Counted from the first letter of the stretch, positions 1-8,675 are shown. The stretch is DNA of 64,000 nucleotides from Lysinibacillus sphaericus OT4b.31 (GCF_000392615.1 NZ_KB933398.1:1930635-1994634), one strand, 5' to 3'. Notes: generated by a model not told the origin, from the letters alone. Program-made: numbers and translations.

Positions 1-2541
1 CTGTATTTCACCTTCGATGATTTTAATTCTTTTTTGAACTTCTGAAGCCAAATCGAGTGTCGTTTGTTGTTCATTAGTTAATTTTCCTTCGCGAGCTAAT
101 TTATAGGCATTTATTAGTGTCTCGTTTACTAGGTTTTCAGCCTGTATGGCTTTTATTTTTTCTTCACTTAATTTTATTGCTTTACCGTCTTGATCAAAAA
201 GAAAAGGGTAGAGTGTATTCAAACTACTCATGATTAAATCACGAGCTTGTAATGTATCTACAAGTCTTTGTTCTTCAGCCGTTAAATTACCTTTTTGACT
301 AAGATTGCGAATTTCTTCTTCAGTATGTCCTTTTAATTGATTAGTCAACATCTCATATTGGAATACTAAATCAGAAGTTTCATTCACTTTATTTTGTGAT
401 ACTCTGGCGAGTTTTTCGGACGTAGTAGTAAGTTTTTCTACTTCACCCTTGTAGTCAAAAACTCTTGCTTTTGCTTCAGCATATGTTGAATTGTGAACCT
501 TCATTTCAAGGGATAATTCTTTTTGAGTTTTAGTAGTATCTTCGAATTGTTGATTTAATGATTTCATTATGCTACTTACTTCATCTTCGCTTAATCCTAG
601 CTTTGACAGTTCAGCAGTCATGTTTGATATTTTATCTTTAGTTTCATTAGCCATTGAGTCAAAAGTGTCAGATGTAGCATTCTCCATGTTTTGGAAAGAA
701 CTCACCATATCATTTATTAATGTATTGGCGTTTTCATTTGAAAATAAAGATGTTAACGATTCTTGTAAAGTATCTAAATCACTTGCATCTGTTACGTCGA
801 TTAATTGTGCAGCAAAACCTTCAGCATTATTTTTGACACTATCAGTTAATGCCTTATTTTGTTCTATTATATGAGCTATATTAGAGATATAGTCGGATTT
901 TTGTCCTAAGACTTGCTGTTCCAGTTTAGAATCGATCTCAATAATTTCATCCATATGATGTTGAATAGCGATACTTATATTCTTATAATAATCTTCAAAG
1001 GGGTTTTTATAATCTTTTTTATATTCTTTTTTATATTCTTTTTTATCTTCTTTTTTAACTTCTTTTTTCGCTTTAGACTCAAGATTATTTAATTCTTTTA
1101 TTTTGTTTTCATAATCTTCAACTGATTTTAGGGCAGATTTTCCATTTTCCAAAAAATTGATATTGTCGTCCGAAACAAATGAACGTTGTGCATTATCTTG
1201 TAAGCTTTTAGCTATTTCAACTTTTCGATTTTCTAGTTCGGAAATAGTCTTTTTTCGTACTTGAATATCTTCATTACGATCTTCCTGGGCTACTTGCCCA
1301 GCTAGTTGTGCTTCAATTGCCTGTTGTTCTTTCAATAGACCTATTTTTATCTTTAATGCTTCCGATGAACCAATGATTTTATTCCCAAATTCGTCTTCAC
1401 CTGTAACGATATGAGGTAAAATTTCTCCAAGTTGATTAGAAATTTCACGATATTCGGCAAGTACAGACAAATCTGTATTTCCTAATGACATAGCATTTTC
1501 TAATTCAGCGTATCTAGTGGATAATGTATTAATTTCTGTAGCATTTGAAGTAAAAGTATCCAAAATATTCATTTGTTCAGCCGCTAATTCTGCTGTTTTT
1601 TGTTTTGCTTTCTCACTGCTTTCAATTATTTTTCCAAGCACGAAATCGATACCTGCTAGAGCTAAGCCAGGTCCAATCGTTGAAAGCAGACCTTTCCCAA
1701 TAGCTGCTATACTTGTTCCAGCTCCAGTAATCTCTCCATATGCATCCTTTGCTGTTTTTGATACCTCATACACGCTCACTAAGTCATCTATAAGAGACGT
1801 TGAACTTTGTGAGGCTTCTTTAGTATTCTTGCCAAACTCCACAATAGCTTGATTAATGCTTTCTAGTTGGCTTGGGATTTCAGAGATGCCTGCAATTTGT
1901 ATACCTTCACCAAATTGAATATTATTGATTTGAGTATTTAAATCTGAAATTTGGTAGGTTAATTGTTCGAAATTGGTGTTGTTTGCGTAGGCTTTATTTA
2001 ACTCATAAATGTTATATAAATTTGCTTCGAGCGCTTGCAGGTTTTGTTGTGTTTCTTGAATGCCATTTAGTTTAAATTGGTTAAAATTGATTGTTTCTAT
2101 TTCAGTTTTCAGTTGTGTCAATAGCTGCTCTAGTGATTGTAAATCGCCGCTAGGAATGCTTGCTAAACGCTTGTAAAATGATTTTACATTTAGATTTGCA
2201 TCACCGATGGCTTCATTTAGCTGGTCTATCGATTTTACTGAAGTGGTCACTTGCTGTTTGAATTCATCGAATAGTGAAAGGGTAGGAGATGATCCAGTTC
2301 CAACATCCTGTAATTTTTGGTTTAACGCGTCTAAATGTTGTTGTAGTGCATTAATTTGTTTTTCGTATTCAAGGAATAGTTGCGTATTGTGACCTTTTAC
2401 ATCTAAGTTTATCGTTAGAGCGTTTATATTTTTTAATCTCTTTATATATGTATGTATATTTTTTCTTGAAACCGCGTCATTGACTCCTAGAGCGACTAAT
2501 AAGTCCATTGGTTTTTTAGTTTGTCCACCACCAATACTCAA
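1..2541 (-). CDS. Phage tail tape measure-like protein (partial, C-terminus beyond left edge)
   Basis: A continuous reading frame of 847 codons runs off the left edge, so only the N-terminal part is visible. The start is TTG at 2541, preceded by an ideal AGGAGGG eight bases upstream. The protein is mostly Q/N/E/K-rich helix with coiled-coil character. It has one hydrophobic glycine-rich segment near residues 270-300 and a Lys/Glu/Tyr-rich run near residues 490-510 encoded by short direct DNA repeats. Long helical proteins with one hydrophobic patch, coded just downstream of a major tail protein and a small chaperone-like gene, are typical of tape measure proteins, which set tail length and line the tail tube. 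No enzymatic domain is visible in this part. The assignment rests on architecture and position, not on a recognised domain. Confidence 0.75.
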   Translation of the reverse strand, partial: MSIGGGQTKKPMDLLVALGVNDAVSRKNIHTYIKRLKNINALTINLDVKGHNTQLFLEYEKQINALQQHLDALNQKLQDVGTGSSPTLSLFDEFKQQVTTSVKSIDQLNEAIGDANLNVKSFYKRLASIPSGDLQSLEQLLTQLKTEIETINFNQFKLNGIQETQQNLQALEANLYNIYELNKAYANNTNFEQLTYQISDLNTQINNIQFGEGIQIAGISEIPSQLESINQAIVEFGKNTKEASQSSTSLIDDLVSVYEVSKTAKDAYGEITGAGTSIAAIGKGLLSTIGPGLALAGIDFVLGKIIESSEKAKQKTAELAAEQMNILDTFTSNATEINTLSTRYAELENAMSLGNTDLSVLAEYREISNQLGEILPHIVTGEDEFGNKIIGSSEALKIKIGLLKEQQAIEAQLAGQVAQEDRNEDIQVRKKTISELENRKVEIAKSLQDNAQRSFVSDDNINFLENGKSALKSVEDYENKIKELNNLESKAKKEVKKEDKKEYKKEYKKDYKNPFEDYYKNISIAIQHHMDEIIEIDSKLEQQVLGQKSDYISNIAHIIEQNKALTDSVKNNAEGFAAQLIDVTDASDLDTLQESLTSLFSNENANTLINDMVSSFQNMENATSDTFDSMANETKDKISNMTAELSKLGLSEDEVSSIMKSLNQQFEDTTKTQKELSLEMKVHNSTYAEAKARVFDYKGEVEKLTTTSEKLARVSQNKVNETSDLVFQYEMLTNQLKGHTEEEIRNLSQKGNLTAEEQRLVDTLQARDLIMSSLNTLYPFLFDQDGKAIKLSEEKIKAIQAENLVNETLINAYKLAREGKLTNEQQTTLDLASEVQKRIKIIEGEIQ

Positions 2542-2573
2542 TCGATTTTCCCTCCTGATTTATAGATAAACAT

Positions 2574-2601
2574 AAAAAAACAGCAACTTTAACAGTAGCT
2601 G
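2574..2601 (-). terminator. Hairpin with U-run before the tape measure gene
   Basis: On the minus strand CAGCTACT and AGTTGCTG form a stem with one mismatch, followed by seven T. It lies between the small tail gene ending at 2699 and the tape measure start at 2541. It could partly terminate or attenuate transcription into the very long downstream gene. Confidence 0.55.
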
Positions 2602-2604
2602 TAA

Positions 2605-2712
2605 TCATCTGTTTATCGTTTTATTTTTTTCGAATATGGTTGAATATCCTAAAATGTTCAAGTACCCACCTAAAAAGGTAGGGGAGTAGTTCAAAATTTT
2701 AACGATTGCTAA
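2605..2712 (-). other. Possible frameshifted extension (T-like) of the small tail protein
   Basis: Downstream of and overlapping the end of the gene at 2699-3220, the +1 frame is open for about 35 codons (2712 to a TGA at 2605-2607) and has no start codon or ribosome binding site of its own. Many tailed phages make a G-T fusion by ribosomal frameshift exactly here, between the major tail gene and the tape measure gene. The overlap contains CTT AGC and CGT TAA, both conceivable +1 slip sites. The frame upstream of the overlap is closed by TAA TAA, so any shift must occur in the last few codons. It may equally be non-coding spacer. Confidence 0.3.
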
Positions 2713-3220
2713 GTGAAGGCTCTTTTATTAGTTTGTCTTTGTCAGTAGACTCGATTTTATTGATTAGCTCTTTTTCGAGTTCTAAAAACTGCATACTTAA
2801 ATTGAGTCGTTTACTAATTTCTTCTAGCACTTTTGAGATTTCCTGCATCGTAAACATTTCCGTTAAGAATAGGTCGTACCAACCAATCTCTACTAGATTA
2901 TTCATAGTAGCAAAATGACTTTCAATTGGTTTATCTTTAAGTTCAGTTTTTAAATCAGTAAAATGCTTGATCACTAAAAAGAGGACATAGTGTTGTAATT
3001 CATGGTCATTCTTAAAGAAATCTAGGTTATTTTGCTGCACATAGTCAATGGTACTTGCTAAGTCATTTATTAATATCGTTACTTTACGTTTACTGAATTT
3101 AGGATAGTAATAAATGAATTTACCCTGGTCTTTATCAATGTGAAATTTTTGTTTTTTATTGAGCTCATCCGCATTTTGTTGAATATCTGCTAATGTTAGT
3201 TTCGTTTCACGTTTAGCCAT
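2699..3220 (-). CDS. Small phage tail protein, probable tail assembly chaperone (G-like)
   Basis: 173 residues, highly charged, mostly helical, with no signal peptide or membrane segment. The ATG start has AAGGAG seven bases upstream. The position, directly after a major tail protein and before a tape measure protein in the same direction, is that of lambda gpG-type chaperones, which coat the tape measure protein during tail assembly. I see no sequence motif that proves the family, so the call rests on position, size and the possible frameshift extension downstream. Confidence 0.5.
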   Translation of the reverse strand: MAKRETKLTLADIQQNADELNKKQKFHIDKDQGKFIYYYPKFSKRKVTILINDLASTIDYVQQNNLDFFKNDHELQHYVLFLVIKHFTDLKTELKDKPIESHFATMNNLVEIGWYDLFLTEMFTMQEISKVLEEISKRLNLSMQFLELEKELINKIESTDKDKLIKEPSLSNR

Positions 3221-3247
3221 TTTTAGACTCCTTCTTTATATTAAAGA

Positions 3248-3270
3248 GGGTAGAGAATGACTCTCTACCC
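3248..3270 (-). terminator. Perfect 8-bp hairpin after the major tail gene
   Basis: GGGTAGAG and CTCTACCC form a perfect stem around a 7-base loop, between the major tail gene (ends 3288) and the next leftward gene (starts 3220). The following T-run is weak (TCTTTAAT), so this may be a leaky terminator or an mRNA-stabilising hairpin that keeps the abundant tail message separate from downstream genes. Confidence 0.45.
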
Positions 3271-3287
3271 ATTTTAAATTAATTCGC

Positions 3288-4286
3288 TTAAATTACATCA
3301 ACAACGATTGTTTCAAGGTATGTACCGTCAGTTACTTCAATAATTGTTTGATCATTGGCAGCGGCAGAGGCACCTAAAGTAATGACACCATTTGCATCAA
3401 CACTTGCGATTGTTGGGTTCTTGGATGTCCAAGTTAGATCACTATTTTGTAAAAGTACATTACTGTAACCTGCGCCTCGGATACCTAGTACTGCGATGCG
3501 TTGAGCATCTCCTGCGACAGCAGAATCAAGAACTAGACGAGAAGGATTTGAAGCTAATGCTGTAACTTGTACTTTTTCATCTGCAAGATTACGAAGTTTA
3601 ATGTAGGCATAGTTTCCTTTTTTGTCGGCTAGTGAGCTACCTGCAAGAGAAGAAGAAGCTACACCTTCATGTGTCATAGAAATTTCTACTGCGCCATTTG
3701 GTTTAAAGTTAGGCACCTCGATAATTACTTCGCCTGTTTTTCCGTTATTAGAGCGAATATCTACATTTAATTCCATACGTACGGCTTTCGGGAATGAATC
3801 AGCAGAGATTTCAATTGTATCCATCATTTCCTGAACAGCATAGACAACTTGGACTTCTTTACCAGCTAATGCTGGAACAGAAATCTCTTTGCCAGTAGGA
3901 GCGTATTGAGAGAATGTACCATTAACTTGTTCTACATGCACTTTGCCAATAGGCGTGTCAGCTAATGTTCCTTTACCACTCGCATCAAGTAAAATGATTT
4001 CATCCGTATAGAATTCGGCTAATTGGTGATTGATTTCTGTACCATTTTGTAAGGCAATATAAGCTGTATCGAATGCAGCATCTTCAATTGAGAATGTTAA
4101 TTCTTTTTGGTAGTTAAGTTCGTATACTTTTTTCGAGCCTTTACCTGCATGAATAGCCTGTGTTTGGATTGCTTGTGTCATAGATGAATTCAATAAAGTT
4201 TTACCGTTAAGAATTAATTCATCCGTTAAACGATCAAATAAACGTACATTTGCTACTGAAGTTAAAAATTGATTTTGTTGTGTCAT
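3288..4286 (-). CDS. Major tail (tube) protein with C-terminal Ig-like domain
   Basis: 332 residues. The N-terminal two thirds are beta-rich with no signal peptide. The last 80 or so residues (from about 250) carry a bacterial Ig-like (BIg2) pattern: LTWTSKNPTIASVDANGVIT followed by an alternating-strand end. Such domains are commonly fused to the C-terminus of siphophage major tail proteins, where they decorate the tube. The ATG start has AAAGGATGG nine bases upstream. It is followed by the chaperone-like gene and the tape measure gene, the usual tail order. The Ig domain call is firm; the tail-tube role is inferred from context. Confidence 0.7.
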   Translation of the reverse strand: MTQQNQFLTSVANVRLFDRLTDELILNGKTLLNSSMTQAIQTQAIHAGKGSKKVYELNYQKELTFSIEDAAFDTAYIALQNGTEINHQLAEFYTDEIILLDASGKGTLADTPIGKVHVEQVNGTFSQYAPTGKEISVPALAGKEVQVVYAVQEMMDTIEISADSFPKAVRMELNVDIRSNNGKTGEVIIEVPNFKPNGAVEISMTHEGVASSSLAGSSLADKKGNYAYIKLRNLADEKVQVTALASNPSRLVLDSAVAGDAQRIAVLGIRGAGYSNVLLQNSDLTWTSKNPTIASVDANGVITLGASAAANDQTIIEVTDGTYLETIVVDVI

Positions 4287-4308
4287 AATAAATTACCATC
4301 CTTTTAAG

Positions 4309-5079
4309 TTATTGTTTTTTATTTGAACTAGAATCAAGTCCTAGCTGTTTCATTTGTTTGTCAAATGCTGACTTTGTCATAATGACATCCTCATTTTTCT
4401 TCGGCTCGTCAATATGGCCTAGCCAATGGGGAAGATCTTGATCATTTTTAAATTCAACCATTCCAGAGTAACGTGCATTCAGAATGGCATCACTGCTGAC
4501 CATATAATCCATACGAATTAAACCTTTATGAAATTGATAGAGGGTTAGATTTTCTATTTCATGGTAGGGGAGACCCGATTTGCAATGATAAGCGACTATT
4601 TGCTGTTCTAAATCTGCCTGTTTCGTTTTTCTTTTTGCCATAAATGCTCGTGCTTCTTGAATGGCCTTTTTAGTGCCTGGATCGATAAATTCATCGTCTA
4701 AATCGATGAGGTTTTGCTCACTGATGATAGTTTTAATTTTATCGAAATCACGTTCATGCAATGAAATACCGTCGACAATTATAAATGCCATACCTTTTTC
4801 ATTGATTGTGAATTGAATGTCTTCCGTTTTGAAAATCAAACGATATAAAGCAATTAATTTTGCTAATAAATCAGGGCCATCTTTGTTTTGAGAGAGGGCA
4901 AGCAAAAACATGAAATAAGACATTCTAATTACTTCTGGTTCTTGAAAATCACTTTTAGGCAATAATAAGCATTGCACGTAATCATAAAATTCATCTGCAT
5001 CCATCATGCGAACAGGATAAATATTCAATCCTTTATAGAGAGTGGATTTGCCAAATGCTTTTTTTGTTGAAATACTCAT
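4309..5079 (-). CDS. Phage structural-region protein of unknown function
   Basis: 256 residues, soluble, charged, with a Lys/Ser/Asn-rich C-terminal tail. I do not recognise a domain. The ATG at 5079 overlaps the stop of the upstream gene (ATGA) and has AAGGAG upstream, so the two are translationally coupled. It sits between another unknown gene and the major tail protein; genes here in tailed phages often encode head-tail joining or tail completion proteins, but nothing in the sequence fixes that. Confidence 0.55.
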   Translation of the reverse strand: MSISTKKAFGKSTLYKGLNIYPVRMMDADEFYDYVQCLLLPKSDFQEPEVIRMSYFMFLLALSQNKDGPDLLAKLIALYRLIFKTEDIQFTINEKGMAFIIVDGISLHERDFDKIKTIISEQNLIDLDDEFIDPGTKKAIQEARAFMAKRKTKQADLEQQIVAYHCKSGLPYHEIENLTLYQFHKGLIRMDYMVSSDAILNARYSGMVEFKNDQDLPHWLGHIDEPKKNEDVIMTKSAFDKQMKQLGLDSSSNKKQ

Positions 5080-5618
5080 GATTTAAAGCTCCTTGGTCCT
5101 TGACCGGAAGGAACAACATAAATCCAGCGATATCCGATAAAGCCTTCAGGTGTATTTAAAAGGGGAATACCACTGTGAAATCTCAAATCTCCAAATTCTT
5201 CAATATCCTCTTGAAAAAGGACTTCATTTAACATTTCACCTAGCCAATCGAGTCGAAAATCTATATTATTGATAGCGACCGGTGTATAGATATCAAAGAA
5301 ATATTGTTGCGTGCTAGAATAAGGATTATCAGTAAATTGATTTGTGTTTTTAAGATAATGCTTTTGAGGCGCTCGTGGACCAGTATATAAACAAATGCGA
5401 GAAAAATGGGTATCCATTTTTAAATCGCTTGTTTTATCCCCAATCACCAATATGTTGTTCATAATAATGTCTTTTTCAGGTAACTGAGAAATGTCCATTT
5501 TCGACTCATCCAGGGGATTATCTAATGAATCTTTTGGCAAGTAATACAGTAATCGAAGTAATTTCTCATCTTCTTTTAATGATTTATAAAACTGCGCTAA
5601 TTTATTTACAATTCTCAT
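5076..5618 (-). CDS. Phage structural-region protein of unknown function
   Basis: 180 residues with no signal peptide, membrane segment or recognisable motif. AAAGGAG lies almost on the ATG, so the GAGG further upstream may be the working ribosome site. It is the first gene of the leftward tail block and overlaps the next gene by four bases. A head-tail connector or tail terminator role is possible from position only. The 370 bases upstream contain no gene, so the head genes that normally precede this point are missing. Confidence 0.5.
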   Translation of the reverse strand: MRIVNKLAQFYKSLKEDEKLLRLLYYLPKDSLDNPLDESKMDISQLPEKDIIMNNILVIGDKTSDLKMDTHFSRICLYTGPRAPQKHYLKNTNQFTDNPYSSTQQYFFDIYTPVAINNIDFRLDWLGEMLNEVLFQEDIEEFGDLRFHSGIPLLNTPEGFIGYRWIYVVPSGQGPRSFKS

Positions 5619-5985
5619 TCTCCTTTGTCCTCACTTCCTAAAGAAGGCTGCATTTTTGAAGGTTTTGCTTTCATGATTTAAAAGAGGTTATTATAATATT
5701 TTTTACATTAATCCATCTTTAATTACGATTGCTTCAACTAACAATCAGTGGGGGCTACTGATTGAGTTTCACTTTTATACATCCAATGGTCATCACCTAC
5801 TATAATTTTGATTTGAGAGGCAGGCATTTAGCAATTTACAATTAAGTCCCAGCCTGTTCTCATTTTATGTATACTCTTTATAAACCTCTTTTGAAGTAAA
5901 TGAAACCTTCATGATGTATCCATGCCTTCACATAGATACATTAGAAAATTTCATTTAAATTATGTATTTTAAATTAATTCATTTA
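5619..5985. other. Gene-free gap inside the prophage with a fragment of the hairpin repeat family
   Basis: No convincing gene on either strand. At 5726-5775 lies a degenerate copy of the repeat found at 9.7 and 15.7 kb: CGATTGCTTCAACTAACAAT, then CAGTGGGGG, then ACTGATTGAGTTTCAC. A weak inverted repeat (GATGTATC/GATACATT) lies near 5915-5943. The gap sits where head genes would be expected upstream of tail genes and may mark a deletion scar. Confidence 0.6.
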
Positions 5986-5990
5986 TTAAC
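5974..5990 (+). promoter_or_regulatory. Operator-like motif copy A (TTAATTCATTTATTAAC)
   Basis: Matches TTAATTCRYTTATTAA, the same 16-bp motif present three times in the 7.1-7.3 kb divergent promoter region. It overlaps the stop codon of the leftward gene ending at 5986, so it is less likely to control that gene's promoter. It may be a distant operator or a recruitment site for the prophage repressor. Confidence 0.5.
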
Positions 5991-6462
5991 CGTGATCTTC
6001 TTCAACTTCTTCAATTCCGAAGGTAATCGCTTCTAGATAAGAAGTATTTGAAAATGTGTTATGTCTGATTGAGCCTTTTTTGATTTCTTTTTGTTTATGA
6101 TGAGATAAAACATAGTTATCTTGCAATTGATGCTGTGCACTTTGATTTCTAAGTAATTTTGTAATTTCTCTACGTCTGTTATTACGTTTTTTAGTTTCCT
6201 TAATAAATTTTAAATTCTCTTCTTCTAATAACAATTCGGCTTTAGTAAAATAACCTTTTGTAATGTAATAACCTATCATATCTAATAAAATAATCGTATT
6301 GTATGCATGTGAGGTTATACTGAAATATAATTCTAAAGTTATCTCTTCACCTTGATAAACAATTTTTTCATTTTCTAGCATAAAGCTTATATATTGAACT
6401 CTTTCCTCTATTGGGAGGTCTAACTTCAATTCTACCATTCTGTGAGGTAATTGTAGTTTCAT
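5986..6462 (-). CDS. Hypothetical prophage protein
   Basis: 158 residues when started at ATG 6462, which has AGAAGGAG seven bases upstream; a longer reading from 6525 lacks a ribosome site. Predominantly charged and helical, with a basic patch near residues 95-105 (KKRNNRRR) that could contact nucleic acid. No recognised domain. It follows the HTH/zinc-ribbon gene with a gap of about 80 bases and probably shares its promoter. Confidence 0.5.
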   Translation of the reverse strand: MKLQLPHRMVELKLDLPIEERVQYISFMLENEKIVYQGEEITLELYFSITSHAYNTIILLDMIGYYITKGYFTKAELLLEEENLKFIKETKKRNNRRREITKLLRNQSAQHQLQDNYVLSHHKQKEIKKGSIRHNTFSNTSYLEAITFGIEEVEEDHG

Positions 6463-6539
6463 ATTATTGCTCCTTCTACTTATTAGGTTGACTAGTGTAT
6501 CTAAAAAGCTACTATTTCCGCCCAAGTGATTTTTTGAAG

Positions 6540-7049
6540 CTACTTTTTACATTTCTTACACTGTGAATGATATAAATCTTTACTGCTACTATTTAAACTG
6601 AAAAACTCGTCGGTTGCAGGTAGTCGTTCTTTACATTTACTACATCTTTTGGTTTTTAAGTTCAATTTCTTTGTATATACTACTTTTCTCCATTGTCTAT
6701 CATTTTCTTGTTTTATTTGAAGACAAATTGTATGAAACCTTCGCCCCACCGTTTTTACTGGAATCCCTAAAAGCTGTCCAATGTTATAATTAGTATAGTC
6801 TTTAGCGATGTATTCAAGTAATTTCAGCTGTTCCTCATTTAAACACTTTTTCATTAATTCATCTAAATCGGCAAATAAACTAATTACATCCGTATTCATT
6901 TTTAAAGTATTTGTTGCACACACACCATGACTGCCATTTAACATTGTATCATCTATTGAACCTCTAAACGTCAATAATTCTTTAATTACCGTTTCATCTG
7001 ATAATACTAAATGTTGATATTTTGAATCTTTAGCTGTTTGAAAGGCCAT
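6540..7049 (-). CDS. Prophage regulatory protein: HTH plus C-terminal zinc ribbon
   Basis: 169 residues. The middle (about 70-110) reads like a sigma-70 region 4 / LuxR-type helix-turn-helix: LNEEQLKLLEYIAKDYTNYN followed by IGQLLGIPVKTVGRR. The C-terminus carries two CxxC pairs (CSKC near 137, CKKC at the end) separated by about 30 residues, a probable zinc ribbon. The ATG start has AAGGAG ten bases upstream. A strong promoter (TTGATT, 16 bases, TATAAT) lies at 7096-7123, and the operator-like motifs lie just upstream of it. It is divergent from the YopQ/YopR-like pair, so a role in the lysis-lysogeny decision is plausible but inferred. Confidence 0.6.
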   Translation of the reverse strand: MAFQTAKDSKYQHLVLSDETVIKELLTFRGSIDDTMLNGSHGVCATNTLKMNTDVISLFADLDELMKKCLNEEQLKLLEYIAKDYTNYNIGQLLGIPVKTVGRRFHTICLQIKQENDRQWRKVVYTKKLNLKTKRCSKCKERLPATDEFFSLNSSSKDLYHSQCKKCKK

Positions 7050-7095
7050 TAACTGTCATCTCCTTGTATGTAAGTATTCGATTACACTTAACCCT

Positions 7096-7123
7096 ATTAT
7101 AATTGGTATTTTTTATAAATCAA
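7096..7123 (-). promoter_or_regulatory. Sigma-A-type promoter for the leftward regulatory gene
   Basis: On the minus strand: -35 TTGATT (7123-7118), spacer of 16, -10 TATAAT (7101-7096), about 45 bases before the ATG at 7049. Operator-like copy B lies 12 bases upstream of the -35. Confidence 0.65.
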
Positions 7124-7134
7124 TATATTTTTAA

Positions 7135-7150
7135 TTAATTCACTTATTAA
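7135..7150 (+). promoter_or_regulatory. Operator-like motif copy B (TTAATTCACTTATTAA)
   Basis: Full match to TTAATTCRYTTATTAA, just upstream of the leftward -35 box. Together with copies D (inverted) and C it forms a three-site cluster across the divergent promoter region. Confidence 0.6.
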
Positions 7151-7188
7151 ACTCCTTTTATCTACAATTTTTTATTGTTTCTTCCTAT

Positions 7189-7204
7189 TTAATAAACGAA
7201 TTAA
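7189..7204 (-). promoter_or_regulatory. Operator-like motif copy D, inverted (TTAATTCGTTTATTAA)
   Basis: The reverse complement of 7189-7204 matches TTAATTCRYTTATTAA exactly. It lies midway between copies B and C and in the opposite orientation. Confidence 0.6.
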
Positions 7205-7256
7205 TATTTGTTGCTAAAAAGAATATTTCGTTTCAAAAATAAAACTGTTTATATGA

Positions 7257-7272
7257 TTAATTCATTTATAAT
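7257..7272 (+). promoter_or_regulatory. Operator-like motif copy C overlapping a TATAAT box (TTAATTCATTTATAAT)
   Basis: Matches the first 13 positions of the motif and then diverges to form TATAAT at 7267-7272, a good -10 box for the rightward pair starting at 7348. A repressor bound here would block that promoter, which suggests autoregulation by the YopR-like protein (inference). Confidence 0.55.
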
Positions 7273-7347
7273 AGTTACATTTTAATTTTACGTATGGTAC
7301 TATTGAAATAATCATATTTTTAATGGAAAAACAAGGGAGTGTATTGT

Positions 7348-8661
7348 TTGAAAATTGGTAAAACCAGAGAATTATTAATAGAAGATATTAAAGCTAAAAT
7401 CCCATTGTTAGTTCAAAATGATTTAATCTTAGATGAGATATCGATCCAACTGAATAGATATAACATTAATATAGGAAATATTTTAGAAATGATTAATGAT
7501 GAGGATGTCCTAAGAGAAACAAATTTACATGAACTATTATTATTGGGTGAACAACTTAATGTAAAATTTGGTGAAAGTGATATTGAATGGATAAATGAAT
7601 GGTTAAATCCTTCTGAAATCAAAGAATTAAGATTTTATAAAAGAGAATCTCCATATGAAGACATTATAACACTGCCATATACTTTTGAACATGTTATAAA
7701 AACAGGTCATCATGAGTTTGCAGTTGTGATTCCAAACGTAATTATTGGTAAACTTTGGATGAGTGGCCTTTCTATGTATAACCCAAATATACAGCGGCAA
7801 GCAAAAAAGAAAAAACTAAAAAATGAAATTATCGAAGTGATGAATTTAAATCCAAAATCATTACGTGAGATTGAAAAACAAACATTAAATGGAGATTTAA
7901 TCACTTCTACTTTAAGATACAATGCAAAAGTAGGTACAGGTAATGAAGGTTTAGAATTATTTTATGATGAAAAGGACAAATCCCTCACTGTGTTAGAGGG
8001 AACTACACTGGATGTTTTAGATGGGGCACATCGTACTTTTTCTATTTATAATGCTTACATGAAAAAAACTGATCTACCAGGCAATATGATCGTTATTTTT
8101 TCAAATATGACAGAGGCTCAATGTAAACGAGTGCAAGTCGATATGGCAAAAGCTAACCCTATCCCCAAACCAAGGCTGCAAGAATTAGCAAAAGACAAAT
8201 TATCAGATGAAGTTGTGATTGAATTAAAGGTTGATGGGGAGTTAAAAGGAAGAATTACTTCTAGTTCGAATGTTAAATATTCATACGGTGAAGTGGTCAC
8301 TTTTTCAGAATTATCAAATGCCATCGATAAAAGCTTTAAAATAGAGAATCGTTTAGACGTAGGTAAGATAGCTAAAGTGATTAACGAATATATGATGTAC
8401 CTGTTTGCTTATTATAAGGATAGTTTAAATGATAAAAATTCATTAATGTTTAAAAATAGAATGTTTATTGGTCATATGGAATTAGCTGCAAGGATGCATG
8501 AAGAAAAAATTCCATTTGAAATGTTGAATAATTACTTAGATCACATTGACTTCTCCATCCATAATTCCTTATGGGAGGAGCTTGGCATTCTACAGTATGG
8601 TGGGTTAAGCGCTCGAAATAGAAAAAGACTTCAAAAAATATTTGAAGATTTCATTAAATAA
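7348..8661 (+). CDS. yopQ: YopQ-like prophage protein with DGQHR/DndB-like motif
   Basis: 437 residues from TTG at 7348, which has AAGGGAG eight bases upstream; GTG at 7339 overlaps that site and is less likely. Near residue 225 is VLDGAHRTFSIYNAY, a variant of the DGQHR motif of DndB/ParB-like domains, followed by an NP-rich segment (MAKANPIPKP) also typical of that family. SP-beta encodes YopQ directly before YopR, and the present pair has the same order and similar lengths. The gene is followed after 14 bases by the YopR-like gene, with one terminator after both. Its molecular role is unknown; a partner of the repressor is plausible. Confidence 0.6.
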   Translation: MKIGKTRELLIEDIKAKIPLLVQNDLILDEISIQLNRYNINIGNILEMINDEDVLRETNLHELLLLGEQLNVKFGESDIEWINEWLNPSEIKELRFYKRESPYEDIITLPYTFEHVIKTGHHEFAVVIPNVIIGKLWMSGLSMYNPNIQRQAKKKKLKNEIIEVMNLNPKSLREIEKQTLNGDLITSTLRYNAKVGTGNEGLELFYDEKDKSLTVLEGTTLDVLDGAHRTFSIYNAYMKKTDLPGNMIVIFSNMTEAQCKRVQVDMAKANPIPKPRLQELAKDKLSDEVVIELKVDGELKGRITSSSNVKYSYGEVVTFSELSNAIDKSFKIENRLDVGKIAKVINEYMMYLFAYYKDSLNDKNSLMFKNRMFIGHMELAARMHEEKIPFEMLNNYLDHIDFSIHNSLWEELGILQYGGLSARNRKRLQKIFEDFIK

Positions 8662-8675
8662 CGAGGTGTACAACG

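Noticed and set aside
1517..1852. Plus-strand frames inside the tape measure gene
   Set aside because: They are shadows of a long minus-strand gene with an ideal ribosome site.
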